DNA of 64,000 nucleotides, taken from a virus. Below the pieces are notes generated by a model. The model worked only from the letters and a program-made list of their open reading frames with translations, did no database searches and had not been told where the DNA came from. The stretch spans positions 1-64,000 of IMG/VR virus record IMGVR_UViG_3300025030_000068; one strand, 5' to 3'. The first letter of the stretch is position 1, and every line of letters starts with the position of its first letter. The position numbers and the translations under genes were made by a program. Positions 31,846 to 37,754 of this stretch are shown piece after piece.

Positions 31846-32460
31846 TCATCGCTTGAGTTTGATCCATTCATTGAACCGGTCGACAAGGGCGGTGAACTCC
31901 TCACGGTTGATGTCTGTGCAGCTGGCGACGTTAAAGTGTTCCTTGAAACATGCCTTGCAAGTCTCCGGGCTATCAATACTTCTGGCTGCTGGCCAGAAAA
32001 TTATCTCTCGCAAAAAATCCCAAAATCTCTCGTTGCGGAACCAGCCGACATGCAGCCCCTTGATTTCGTGCGAAGTCAGGGGGGAGCTGTTCTGTCTCTT
32101 TTCTGGTACCGGCACGTCGCTATAGCTGCGGATAGTCATGGTAATGCTGGTATCGGGAAGGGCGGTGATCATCGGGCCGATGCTCGCTTGTTGCTCGAAG
32201 CATGTCTCGAAGGAGAGAAAGAACTTTTTACCTTTGTGGGGGACGTCGACGATGAAGGCCGGCGAGATGGTGATGTTGATCTCCCCTTGTATTTCGATCT
32301 CGACCTTGCTGTCGATCAGGCCGGTCAGTTGCGAGGGGAGTTCCTTTTCTGTGGGGATTTCAACGAGGCAGCGCCATGCCTTCTGCGACCTCATCCACTT
32401 TCGTTCAACGAAGCGGCAAGGAATGACTAAATCTTTCGATATAGGGAACACTTGAGGCAT
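31846..32460 (-). CDS. Hypothetical protein
   Basis: A 204-residue, mostly beta protein, with a C-terminal helical segment carrying TCKACFKEHFNVASCTD (possible metal site). The first codons (MPQVFPISKD) are encoded inside operator copy 6. No recognised family. Long for this block and A/T-richer in places. Confidence 0.6.
   Translation of the reverse strand: MPQVFPISKDLVIPCRFVERKWMRSQKAWRCLVEIPTEKELPSQLTGLIDSKVEIEIQGEINITISPAFIVDVPHKGKKFFLSFETCFEQQASIGPMITALPDTSITMTIRSYSDVPVPEKRQNSSPLTSHEIKGLHVGWFRNERFWDFLREIIFWPAARSIDSPETCKACFKEHFNVASCTDINREEFTALVDRFNEWIKLKR
32436..32451 (+). promoter_or_regulatory. Dispersed operator copy 6, inside coding sequence
   Basis: The plus strand reads TTCGATATAGGGAACAC, overlapping codons 3-9 of the minus-strand gene at 31846-32460. 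The promoter orientation faces right, where no plus-strand gene begins. Favours a binding-site role rather than a promoter. Confidence 0.6.
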
Positions 32461-32543
32461 ACGCTTGCCGCTTTCTTATTTTTCCGGGCGGGGGGAGGGA
32501 ACAACGGATTCAACCGCCGTCCCCGTCCCCGCTCCTGTTAGTT

Positions 32544-32786
32544 TTAGTTCTGGCACTCTTTGGCGGTACAGGTGGGACAGATAAACGCCTCGATCATCGC
32601 CGTTTGTACGTTGTTCTGCTCTGCGTAGATCGCCTCTTCGAGATTCAACCACAGAGGTCGTTGCTCTCTGGTCATGGTTGCCAGTAGCGACTGTTCCGCG
32701 TCAGAGCGTTGCTGGCTGTTCTTTCCTCTTCCGGATTCCGCGATTTCCGAGAGCCGTTCCATGTCCTTCTTTGGGCACTGTGCCAT
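32544..32786 (-). CDS. Small hypothetical protein
   Basis: An 80-residue protein (MAQCPKKDMERLSEIAES start) with a C-terminal FICPTCTAKECQN zinc-like site. Its 5' part overlaps the excisionase-like gene by 86 bases in another frame. Function unknown. Confidence 0.5.
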   Translation of the reverse strand: MAQCPKKDMERLSEIAESGRGKNSQQRSDAEQSLLATMTREQRPLWLNLEEAIYAEQNNVQTAMIEAFICPTCTAKECQN

Positions 32787-33075
32787 TCCCTTTTCCTCCT
32801 ATTGTTTTTCTACCGAATTTCCCGCCAACCTGCATGCTCTCCAAGGCGGCGAGGATATGTGGCACCATGAACTTGTTCGGCTTCCCCGGTATATGCGGGA
32901 GCATTTTGCGGCGGCATAAGCGCGTGACGTGCGTTTCGCTCCAGCCAGTCATGCGGGAGACGTCCCCGGTATCGAGCAAAAGCTGACCGATGCCGAGGAA
33001 GAGGTTGAGCCGTTCCTCCGCTTCTGGAGACGAGAGAAGAAAAGCAGTAATCTTTGCCTCAAGATGGTCCGTCAT
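32701..33075 (-). CDS. Excisionase-like HTH protein
   Basis: A 124-residue protein starting at ATG 33075, one base after the Cro-like stop. Residues about 30-75 are a MerR/excisionase-type winged helix (TGDVSRMTGWSETHVTRLC, KMLPHIPGK, then FMVPHILAALESM). The C-terminal part is basic and disordered. Next to the integrase and sharing its control region, it is a good candidate for a recombination directionality factor. This is inference. It could instead be a transcription regulator. Confidence 0.65.
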   Translation of the reverse strand: MTDHLEAKITAFLLSSPEAEERLNLFLGIGQLLLDTGDVSRMTGWSETHVTRLCRRKMLPHIPGKPNKFMVPHILAALESMQVGGKFGRKTIGGKGNGTVPKEGHGTALGNRGIRKRKEQPATL

Positions 33076-33076
33076 G

Positions 33077-33298
33077 TCAAGCGACTTTACCGCAATCAGC
33101 CGGCTTATCGTCGGAAGGGACAAGGCCGTCCCGGCGCAGGGCCGCGACATAGGACGACACGACCGGGCCGTTACTCGTCCATTGACCCCGCAGGAACATT
33201 TTAAAGGTGTTCAGGTTGAATTTGTTCGCCCGTGCGTATCCGGCGATAGAAAACCCGCGTGCAAGTAATTTCTGTTTTGCCAGTTCGACGTTGACCAT
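33077..33298 (-). CDS. Cro-like / BcepMu gp16-type HTH protein
   Basis: A 73-residue protein (MVNVELAKQKLLARGFSIAGY start). The layout ARGFSIAGYARANKFNLNTFKMFL, then GQW, matches the small phage HTH family named after BcepMu gp16. It begins the minus-strand operon (Cro-like, excisionase-like and onward) from operator copy 7, 47 nt upstream, divergent from the integrase. Probably the antirepressor-side regulator of the lysis-lysogeny switch. AAAGGGG precedes ATG. Confidence 0.75.
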   Translation of the reverse strand: MVNVELAKQKLLARGFSIAGYARANKFNLNTFKMFLRGQWTSNGPVVSSYVAALRRDGLVPSDDKPADCGKVA

Positions 33299-33344
33299 GT
33301 TCTTGCCCCTTTGGTATATTTGCGAATTGATAGTAACTGCTCCC

Positions 33345-33358
33345 GTTCCCTATGTCAA
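33345..33358 (-). promoter_or_regulatory. Extended -10 promoter / dispersed operator copy 7 (between Cro-like gene and integrase)
   Basis: The minus strand reads TTGACATAGGGAAC, 47 nt before the Cro-like start. The site also overlaps the first possible integrase start codon, so a bound repressor could block both genes. Confidence 0.7.
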
Positions 33359-33366
33359 AGGTTTTT

Positions 33367-34551
33367 ATGGCGAAAATTTACGCGCACAAACAGCACGGGT
33401 GGCAGTTGCGTTTCACCATCTATTTTGCTGAACAAAAGGTCGTCCGCTACCGCTTCAGCCGGTCTCGCGACGAGATGTATTCCATGCACCGGGCAGCGGA
33501 AATGCTGGAACTCGCCAGCCGTCGCTGTGACGCCTCTTTCCGTGAGGTGGAGGTCGCCGTCAACCTCGGTCTGATCTCCAGTTCCGAGGCGGTCCTGCTG
33601 ACTGGCGGAAAACGATCGTCGTCCTATGATCTTGATCTGGTCATGGAGCGCTGGTCGGTCTCCTCCTCGTTGCTCAACTCCCCCTACGGTCATGGAGTCA
33701 ACCTGCGGCGTGGTGTCCGTCTGCGCCTCTGGCTGGAAGCGAACCCGATCCCGACGCTCGACGACGCTGCCGTGAAGAGATATATCCAGAGGCGCCGAGA
33801 CGGGCTGCTGACCTATCCCCATCCCCGGACCGGGATCACCGTCGTCGGCTGTTCGACCAAGACCATCACCAATGAGCTGCAGGTGCTACGGGCGATCATT
33901 GACGAGGCCGTGAAGCTCAAGATGGTCGACATGAACGTGGCTCGGTCTGTCGATCTCCCGGTGAAGAAGTCAAAGTTTCGACGGTCCATGTCGATGGATG
34001 AGGTTTCGGCGCTCCTTGAAGCCGCCCAGCAGTCTCGGCACCTCTGTCATGGGTATGCGGTCGAGGTCTTGTCCTGTGCTGTCTATGCTGGCCTGCGGCG
34101 CTCGGAGATTCGGACCCTGCAGTGGCGCGACATCGACTTCGACAATGGTCGTATCCGGATCGTGCAGAAGGCGGTACCGGGCGAGGATGATTTTATCCCC
34201 AAGGGTGGCAATGCCGGCGTGACGACGCTGCCGGATCGCCTTGCCGAGATTCTTGAGCAGGTAGAGCGCAAGGGGGAGTGGGTCTTCGGTGGAGAGAAGC
34301 CGCTGGTTCTTACCGCGTTTTGGCAACTTTTCAAGGAGGTGGCGTCCCGTGCCGGGCTCCCCTCGGATTTGTCGCTCCATCACGCTCGCCATACCTACGG
34401 GTCGTGGCTGCTCCGCATGACCGGCGATCTGTCGTATGTTCAGTCCGAAATGCGGCATACCGATATCAACACGACGCGGAACTACATGCATACGACCGCC
34501 TCGGAAAAACCGGCCCGGCTGCTCGACTTCGGCATCAAAAAAAAGGATTAA
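33367..34551 (+). CDS. int: Tyrosine recombinase integrase
   Basis: A 394-residue protein from ATG 33367, which has AAAGG seven bases upstream. An ATG at 33352 lies inside the operator and lacks a ribosome site. The core-binding N-terminal half (FTIYFAEQKVV, TNELQVLRAIIDEAV) precedes the catalytic domain: Arg in AGLRRSEIRTLQW, the HHARHTYGSW box, and the nucleophile Tyr in TRNYMHTT. It recombines attP with attB. It ends 86 bases before the tRNA-derived core, with arm-type repeats on both sides of that core. Confidence 0.95.
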   Translation: MAKIYAHKQHGWQLRFTIYFAEQKVVRYRFSRSRDEMYSMHRAAEMLELASRRCDASFREVEVAVNLGLISSSEAVLLTGGKRSSSYDLDLVMERWSVSSSLLNSPYGHGVNLRRGVRLRLWLEANPIPTLDDAAVKRYIQRRRDGLLTYPHPRTGITVVGCSTKTITNELQVLRAIIDEAVKLKMVDMNVARSVDLPVKKSKFRRSMSMDEVSALLEAAQQSRHLCHGYAVEVLSCAVYAGLRRSEIRTLQWRDIDFDNGRIRIVQKAVPGEDDFIPKGGNAGVTTLPDRLAEILEQVERKGEWVFGGEKPLVLTAFWQLFKEVASRAGLPSDLSLHHARHTYGSWLLRMTGDLSYVQSEMRHTDINTTRNYMHTTASEKPARLLDFGIKKKD

Positions 34552-34584
34552 ATGGTGGGCGGGCAATCGGATTTTTTTGGGCGT

Positions 34585-34603
34585 TTTGGTAGTTCTTTGG
34601 TAG
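34585..34603 (+). repeat. Left pair of arm-type repeats (TTTGGTAG)
   Basis: TTTGGTAG at 34585-34592 and 34596-34603, 11 bp apart. The matching pair on the other side of the core (CTTGGTAC and TTTGGTAC) has the same 11-bp spacing, as expected for arm-type integrase sites. Confidence 0.7.
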
Positions 34604-34650
34604 CTCGTTTTATGCGTTCCTCTTTTCTCTTTAATTCCAAGTTCTTGCAA

Positions 34651-34687
34651 AAAGTCCGCGCGGGTTCGATTCCCGCAGGGATCACCA
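34651..34687 (+). other. attP core with the 3' end of a tRNA-like gene
   Basis: GCGGG-TTCGATT-CCCGC (34660-34676) is a perfect T-arm with TTCGATT loop, followed by AGGGATC, a discriminator A and CCA (34685-34687). No matching upstream acceptor or anticodon arm exists, so it is only the 3' portion, as needed to restore a host gene after integration. The T-arm also resembles that of tmRNA genes. The identity overlap with the host cannot be bounded here. Five bases upstream (AAAGTCC) may belong to it. Confidence 0.85.
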
Positions 34688-34697
34688 GTTAACCGCT

Positions 34698-34769
34698 ATA
34701 AAAGCCACATATAAAGTTGCAGTTTTCTTTGCTTTTTTGCGTAGATACCGACTTGACAGTGGCTTTTAT
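34698..34769. repeat. Inverted repeat next to the attP core
   Basis: ATAAAAGCCAC at 34698-34708 is the exact reverse complement of 34759-34769, separated by 50 bp. It could be a binding site for an excisionase or repressor. The right copy overlaps the spacer of the repressor promoter. Confidence 0.6.
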
Positions 34770-34780
34770 GGTTTTATCAT
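34753..34780 (+). promoter_or_regulatory. Sigma-70-type promoter for the repressor gene
   Basis: TTGACA (34753-34758), a 16-bp spacer, then TATCAT (34775-34780). A partial operator-like TATAGGGATC lies just downstream at about 34788-34797. The start codon of the repressor is 84 bases further. Confidence 0.65.
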
Positions 34781-34823
34781 TCTTTTGTATAGGGATCGAT
34801 TAAGGCTTATTGTAGCCGAGAAG

Positions 34824-34842
34824 CTTGGTACTTTTTTGGTAC
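34824..34842 (+). repeat. Right pair of arm-type repeats (CTTGGTAC, TTTGGTAC)
   Basis: CTTGGTAC at 34824-34831 and TTTGGTAC at 34835-34842, again 11 bp apart. They lie between the repressor promoter and start codon, so integrase binding could interfere with repressor expression. Confidence 0.65.
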
Positions 34843-34864
34843 ATGTGGAAAAGGAGGTTTTGTC

Positions 34865-35467
34865 ATGGTCTCTTTGAGTGGTGTCGTCCATGATCTTCGT
34901 CGTCAATCTGGTCTCGGTCTGCGCGAGCTTTGCCGCAAAACCGAGCAGACCGGGAGTCTCTCAGGGCCGTTGTCGATCGCCTATCTTTCTCGGATTGAAA
35001 ATGGCGGTGTGCATAACGATCTGTCGAAGGTCTCGATTGACAAGCTCTGGGCGCTGGGGGTCGCTCTCTCTGTCGACCCTCTCCTCCTCTTCGTCCTCAA
35101 GGCCGAGCTGCCAGCGAAGTATCTCGATCATGAGACGCGGAAGTCGCTCTTCGATGTTCGCGATGTTCCCGACATGCGCTTCGGCGAGTACGTCCGCAAT
35201 CTTCGCCATGCACTAGACCTGTCGCTGGCCGATGTTTCGAAGGCGGCCAAGGTCGACCCGGCTCGCTTCGGCATCTCTCCCGGCTATCTGTCTCAGGTCG
35301 AGACGGGAGACGACGACCTTGTTTCCAAGGTGACCGGCGAACGGTTGTGGGCTCTGGGCTGCATCTACCGGGTTGATCCTCTGGCACTCTTTTGTCTCAG
35401 TCGCGGCATAACACCGTTGCTGGTTGCTCGCTATCGCAACTCCCTGTTTGGTAAATTCTCGCTTTGA
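34865..35467 (+). CDS. Tandem-HTH (XRE) phage repressor candidate
   Basis: A 200-residue protein with two XRE-type helix-turn-helix domains in tandem, residues about 3-75 and 105-185. Each has an insert before the recognition helix (SLSGPLSIAYLSRIENG and ARFGISPGYLSQVETG) and a conserved ending of the type DKLWALGVALSVDPL / ERLWALGCIYRVDPL. The repetition of the whole unit suggests duplication. Position next to attP and integrase, its own promoter, and a strong AAGGAGG favour it as the lysogeny repressor. A two-domain monomer could read the asymmetric dispersed operator. That link is inferred, not shown. Confidence 0.7.
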   Translation: MVSLSGVVHDLRRQSGLGLRELCRKTEQTGSLSGPLSIAYLSRIENGGVHNDLSKVSIDKLWALGVALSVDPLLLFVLKAELPAKYLDHETRKSLFDVRDVPDMRFGEYVRNLRHALDLSLADVSKAAKVDPARFGISPGYLSQVETGDDDLVSKVTGERLWALGCIYRVDPLALFCLSRGITPLLVARYRNSLFGKFSL

Positions 35468-35477
35468 TATAGGAGAC
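35464..35477 (+). promoter_or_regulatory. Degenerate dispersed operator copy / extended -10
   Basis: TTGATATAGGAGAC lies at the end of the repressor gene and before the HNH-type gene at 35498. It differs from the consensus by a swap of two bases. Weakest member of the set. Confidence 0.45.
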
Positions 35478-35497
35478 GGATGTGATACTCTCCGGGC

Positions 35498-35761
35498 ATG
35501 AGTGATCGTGACCCGGAGTACCGTGCTTTTATCCGGCAGCAGCGTTGTCTGTGCTGCCCTGCTCCTGAGTCTATTCATCACCACCAGCCGCGTCGGTTTC
35601 ATGGCTCTACCAGCATGAAGTGCTCCGACTATCGCTGCGTTCCCCTCTGCTACATCCACCATGACGAGTTCCATCGCACCAGTTGGCCGTTTTACGCCAA
35701 GTATGGCATCGACGTCGAGGCCGAGATCGCCCGGCTCAATGCCCTCTATTTTTTTGCCTGA
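35498..35761 (+). CDS. Small HNH-type nuclease (DUF968 / Ref-like)
   Basis: An 87-residue protein with RCLCCPA, HHHQPRR, then STSMKCSDYRCVPLC, HHDEFHR and an EIARLN end. This is the layout of small HNH-fold nucleases of the DUF968 and RecA-dependent Ref type used in phage recombination. First gene after the repressor. Its stop is immediately followed by operator copy 8 and leader repeat R5. Confidence 0.75.
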   Translation: MSDRDPEYRAFIRQQRCLCCPAPESIHHHQPRRFHGSTSMKCSDYRCVPLCYIHHDEFHRTSWPFYAKYGIDVEAEIARLNALYFFA

Positions 35762-35762
35762 C

Positions 35763-35778
35763 GTGTTCCCCATATCGA
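35763..35778 (-). promoter_or_regulatory. Dispersed operator copy 8
   Basis: GTGTTCCCCATATCGA starts two bases after a stop codon and runs into leader repeat R5. The promoter orientation faces left, back over the previous gene. Confidence 0.6.
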
Positions 35779-35850
35779 AACCACCAGTTAGCGTCGGTTT
35801 CTTTTCATGATTGAGCAGCTTTGTCTGCCAACACCCCACAGGAGGTTCCT
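35777..35850 (+). promoter_or_regulatory. Leader repeat R5
   Basis: GAAACC pairs with GGTTTC around ACCAGTTAGCGTC, followed by TTTTCATGATTGAG. GGAGG precedes ATG 35851. The downstream small hairpins are poorly conserved in this copy. Confidence 0.65.
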
Positions 35851-36219
35851 ATGTCACAACCAGAAAAAGTGTCCCTTGCTACCCTACGCGGTGGCGCCGC
35901 CGTCGAGCAGTTCGATGCCGAATTGCTTCGTGTCCTTGAGAATGTCATCGACATCAATACCGACGGCAAAACGCGCACCGTCACCCTCGCCGTCAAGATC
36001 ACCCCGGACAAGAATCGCAGCTTCTGCACTGTCGAGGTCTGCGTCTCGTCCAAGCTCCGCCCGAATGAGTCGTTTGAAACGCAGATGTATCTTGGCGTGC
36101 AGAACGGCCTGCCGTTCGCGATGGAGCACAATCCGGAGCAGATGACTCTAGAGTTAAATTCGCAGGTGACGAAGTCGTCACTTCCCGTTATCCAATTTCC
36201 CATTGCCAAGGAGAACTAA
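35851..36219 (+). CDS. Conserved early hypothetical protein
   Basis: A 122-residue beta-rich protein from ATG 35851 with AGGAGG six bases upstream. Contains VTLAVKITPDKNRSFCTVEV and a CVSSKLRP. No recognised family. It sits at the start of the replication block and precedes another unknown gene and SSB, so a DNA metabolism role is possible. Confidence 0.65.
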   Translation: MSQPEKVSLATLRGGAAVEQFDAELLRVLENVIDINTDGKTRTVTLAVKITPDKNRSFCTVEVCVSSKLRPNESFETQMYLGVQNGLPFAMEHNPEQMTLELNSQVTKSSLPVIQFPIAKEN

Positions 36220-36222
36220 CCG

Positions 36223-36942
36223 ATGTTGAAGGCCGCTATGGATCTGTTGTTGTCGCTCAAGACCCCGCCAACCATTAGTATTGATGATCGGACCTATTCG
36301 ACTCTTCCCCTGTCACCGTGCAAGGAGCCAGCTCCGCCTAGAGTAGTCTTGCACTCCCTCTCTGGCCTGCGGGATTGCATCAAGGGGTTCAAGACCCGTG
36401 ATCGGTCGTTGGTCGATCGCGACTTTTTCGTGTCGATCGACTCGCCGACGTGTGTCTCTGTCGTCAGTACCTGTGAGGGCGACTTCAACGAACGTTTCAC
36501 CTTGGTACAGGCGACCACAGCGCATGATGATTTTCCGTTCGGTCGTTACATGGAGCAGGAGGAGTTCGTCATCGCTCTTCAGACGATGTTCGTGCAGGAC
36601 GATGCGCTTCGAGCTGTCCTTGGTGTCGCCGGCAATCTTTCGGCAGCAACGGATGTTAATGTTCAGGACGACGGCGTGACCCAGAAGGTCACGGTGCAGC
36701 TCGGTGTCGTGCAGAAGGCGGTTGTATCCGTCACCAATCCGGTCACGCTGAAACCGTACCGGACCTTCCTTGAGGTGGAGCAGGCTCCGTGCCAGTTGGT
36801 TTTGCGCTTCAAGAAGGGTCGTGATGGCGGGGCTCCTTCGTGTGCTCTCTTCGAGGCCGATGGCGGTCTGTGGAAGATCAAGGCGATGGAGAATTGTGCG
36901 GCGTGGCTTTCTGATAATGGCGTTGCCGACGTCCTTTGCTAA
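36223..36942 (+). CDS. Early hypothetical protein
   Basis: A 239-residue protein (MLKAAMDLLLSLKTPP start) with an N-terminal helical part, RVVLHSLSGLRDCIKGFKTRD, then beta-rich segments and ALQTMFVQDDALRAVLGVAG. It may be remotely related to DUF2303-type proteins, but I could not confirm. It follows the preceding gene by three bases and is terminated by a hairpin before SSB. Confidence 0.6.
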   Translation: MLKAAMDLLLSLKTPPTISIDDRTYSTLPLSPCKEPAPPRVVLHSLSGLRDCIKGFKTRDRSLVDRDFFVSIDSPTCVSVVSTCEGDFNERFTLVQATTAHDDFPFGRYMEQEEFVIALQTMFVQDDALRAVLGVAGNLSAATDVNVQDDGVTQKVTVQLGVVQKAVVSVTNPVTLKPYRTFLEVEQAPCQLVLRFKKGRDGGAPSCALFEADGGLWKIKAMENCAAWLSDNGVADVLC

Positions 36943-36962
36943 TCATCTCGTGATTGTTAACC

Positions 36963-36996
36963 GGAGCTGGTGTCGTTTGGCATCAGCTCCTTTTTT
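36963..36996 (+). terminator. Intrinsic terminator before ssb
   Basis: GGAGCTG pairs with CAGCTCC around a 14-base loop, followed directly by six T. It lies between the hypothetical gene and SSB. Confidence 0.8.
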
Positions 36997-37011
36997 CTGG
37001 AGGTGTTTCAA

Positions 37012-37455
37012 ATGATGAATCAATGCAACTTCATCGGTCGTACCGGCAAGGAGATTGAGCTGAAGTATACGCCTTCAGGCGATCCCGTGGCGACCGTCTC
37101 TCTGGCCTGTTCGGAATCGTGGAAGGATAAGTCAGGTCAGAAACAAGAAAAGACGGAGTGGATCAATCTTGTTGTCTGGCGGAAGCTCGCTGAAATCATG
37201 GCGCAGTACGTCAAAAAGGGTGACTTGATTTTCGTGTCAGGGAAGATGACGACTCGGAAATGGCAGGACAAGGACGGCAACGATAAATATTCCACGGAAA
37301 TCGTTGTCAGCGATATGAAGATGCTCGGCTCCAAGGGCGACGGCGAGCGCTCGGCTGCTCCGGCCCGGACTGCGCGGGAGACAACTCCTGACCCTCATGG
37401 CAACAGCAAGTACGAAGAGCCGCCGTTCGATGCAGATCAAGAGATTCCCTTCTGA
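37012..37455 (+). CDS. ssb: Single-stranded DNA-binding protein
   Basis: A 147-residue protein with the SSB OB-fold (CNFIGRTGKEIELKYT, VSLACSESW, EWINLVVWRKLAEIMAQYVKKG). A Pro/Ser-rich linker and the acidic tail ending DQEIPF, used to recruit partners, follow. It protects ssDNA during phage replication. ATG 37012 follows CTGGAGG. An adjacent second Met is also possible. Leader repeat R6 follows it. Confidence 0.95.
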   Translation: MMNQCNFIGRTGKEIELKYTPSGDPVATVSLACSESWKDKSGQKQEKTEWINLVVWRKLAEIMAQYVKKGDLIFVSGKMTTRKWQDKDGNDKYSTEIVVSDMKMLGSKGDGERSAAPARTARETTPDPHGNSKYEEPPFDADQEIPF

Positions 37456-37459
37456 TCTT

Positions 37460-37499
37460 GAAACCACCAGTTAACGTCGGCTTCTTTTCCCCTGTGAAG
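37460..37499 (+). repeat. Leader repeat R6
   Basis: GAAACCACCAGTTAACGTC then GGCTTCTTTTCCCCTGTGAAG. The stem has one mismatch here (GGCTTC against GAAACC). Directly downstream is the replication promoter/operator. Confidence 0.65.
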
Positions 37500-37518
37500 C
37501 GGATCGGATTTATCACTC

Positions 37519-37554
37519 TTGACAGGGAGCGGATTATTTTGGTATAGGGAACAC
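37519..37554 (+). promoter_or_regulatory. Replication-operon promoter with operator copy 9 at the -10
   Basis: TTGACA (37519-37524), an 18-bp spacer, then TATAGG within TTGGTATAGGGAACAC (37539-37554). The operator therefore overlaps the -10 region, so a bound repressor would block the promoter. It faces the replication initiator. Confidence 0.75.
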
Positions 37555-37600
37555 GTAAATAACGCGAACGGGAGTGACGGCCTGTAACGCGATGAGTTTT

Positions 37601-37667
37601 CGGGATGTCTAATCCCGGAAGGCCCATGCTCCCCGGCGTCCGTCACCGCCGGGGGGTATGGGTTTTT
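37601..37667 (+). terminator. Attenuator or sRNA terminator in the replication leader
   Basis: CGGGAT pairs with ATCCCG (37601-37617). A larger hairpin follows with an outer CCCAT/ATGGG (37623-37627, 37658-37662) and inner CCCCGGCG/CGCCGGGG (37631-37654). TTTTT follows directly at 37663-37667. Transcription from 37519 would give a leader of about 110 nt ending here unless it reads through. Confidence 0.75.
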
Positions 37668-37685
37668 CATTTTCTGGAGGATTCT

Positions 37686-37754
37686 ATGGTCCCTCATCTT
37701 ATTGGTGGCTGGACAGATCATTTCACTGCCGGAGGTATGTCATGGCGAGAATAA
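37686..37754 (+). CDS. 22-residue leader peptide overlapping the initiator gene
   Basis: ATG 37686 follows TGGAGGATTC, a strong ribosome site. The product is MVPHLIGGWTDHFTAGGMSWRE and its stop overlaps the initiator start by a few bases. It may couple translation to the initiator. Very short, so only suggestive. Confidence 0.4.
   Translation: MVPHLIGGWTDHFTAGGMSWRE

Noticed and set aside
33352-33366. ATG 33352 as integrase start
   Set aside because: It lies in the operator and has no Shine-Dalgarno, while ATG 33367 has AAAGG at good spacing.
34640-34690. A complete tRNA gene at attP
   Set aside because: Only the T-arm, acceptor 3' strand and CCA are present. No 5' acceptor strand, D-arm or anticodon arm can be drawn upstream.
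34788-34797. TATAGGGATC downstream of the repressor promoter as a full operator copy
   Set aside because: It matches only the TATAGGG part and differs in the flanks, so it was not counted. It is mentioned as a possible weak site.
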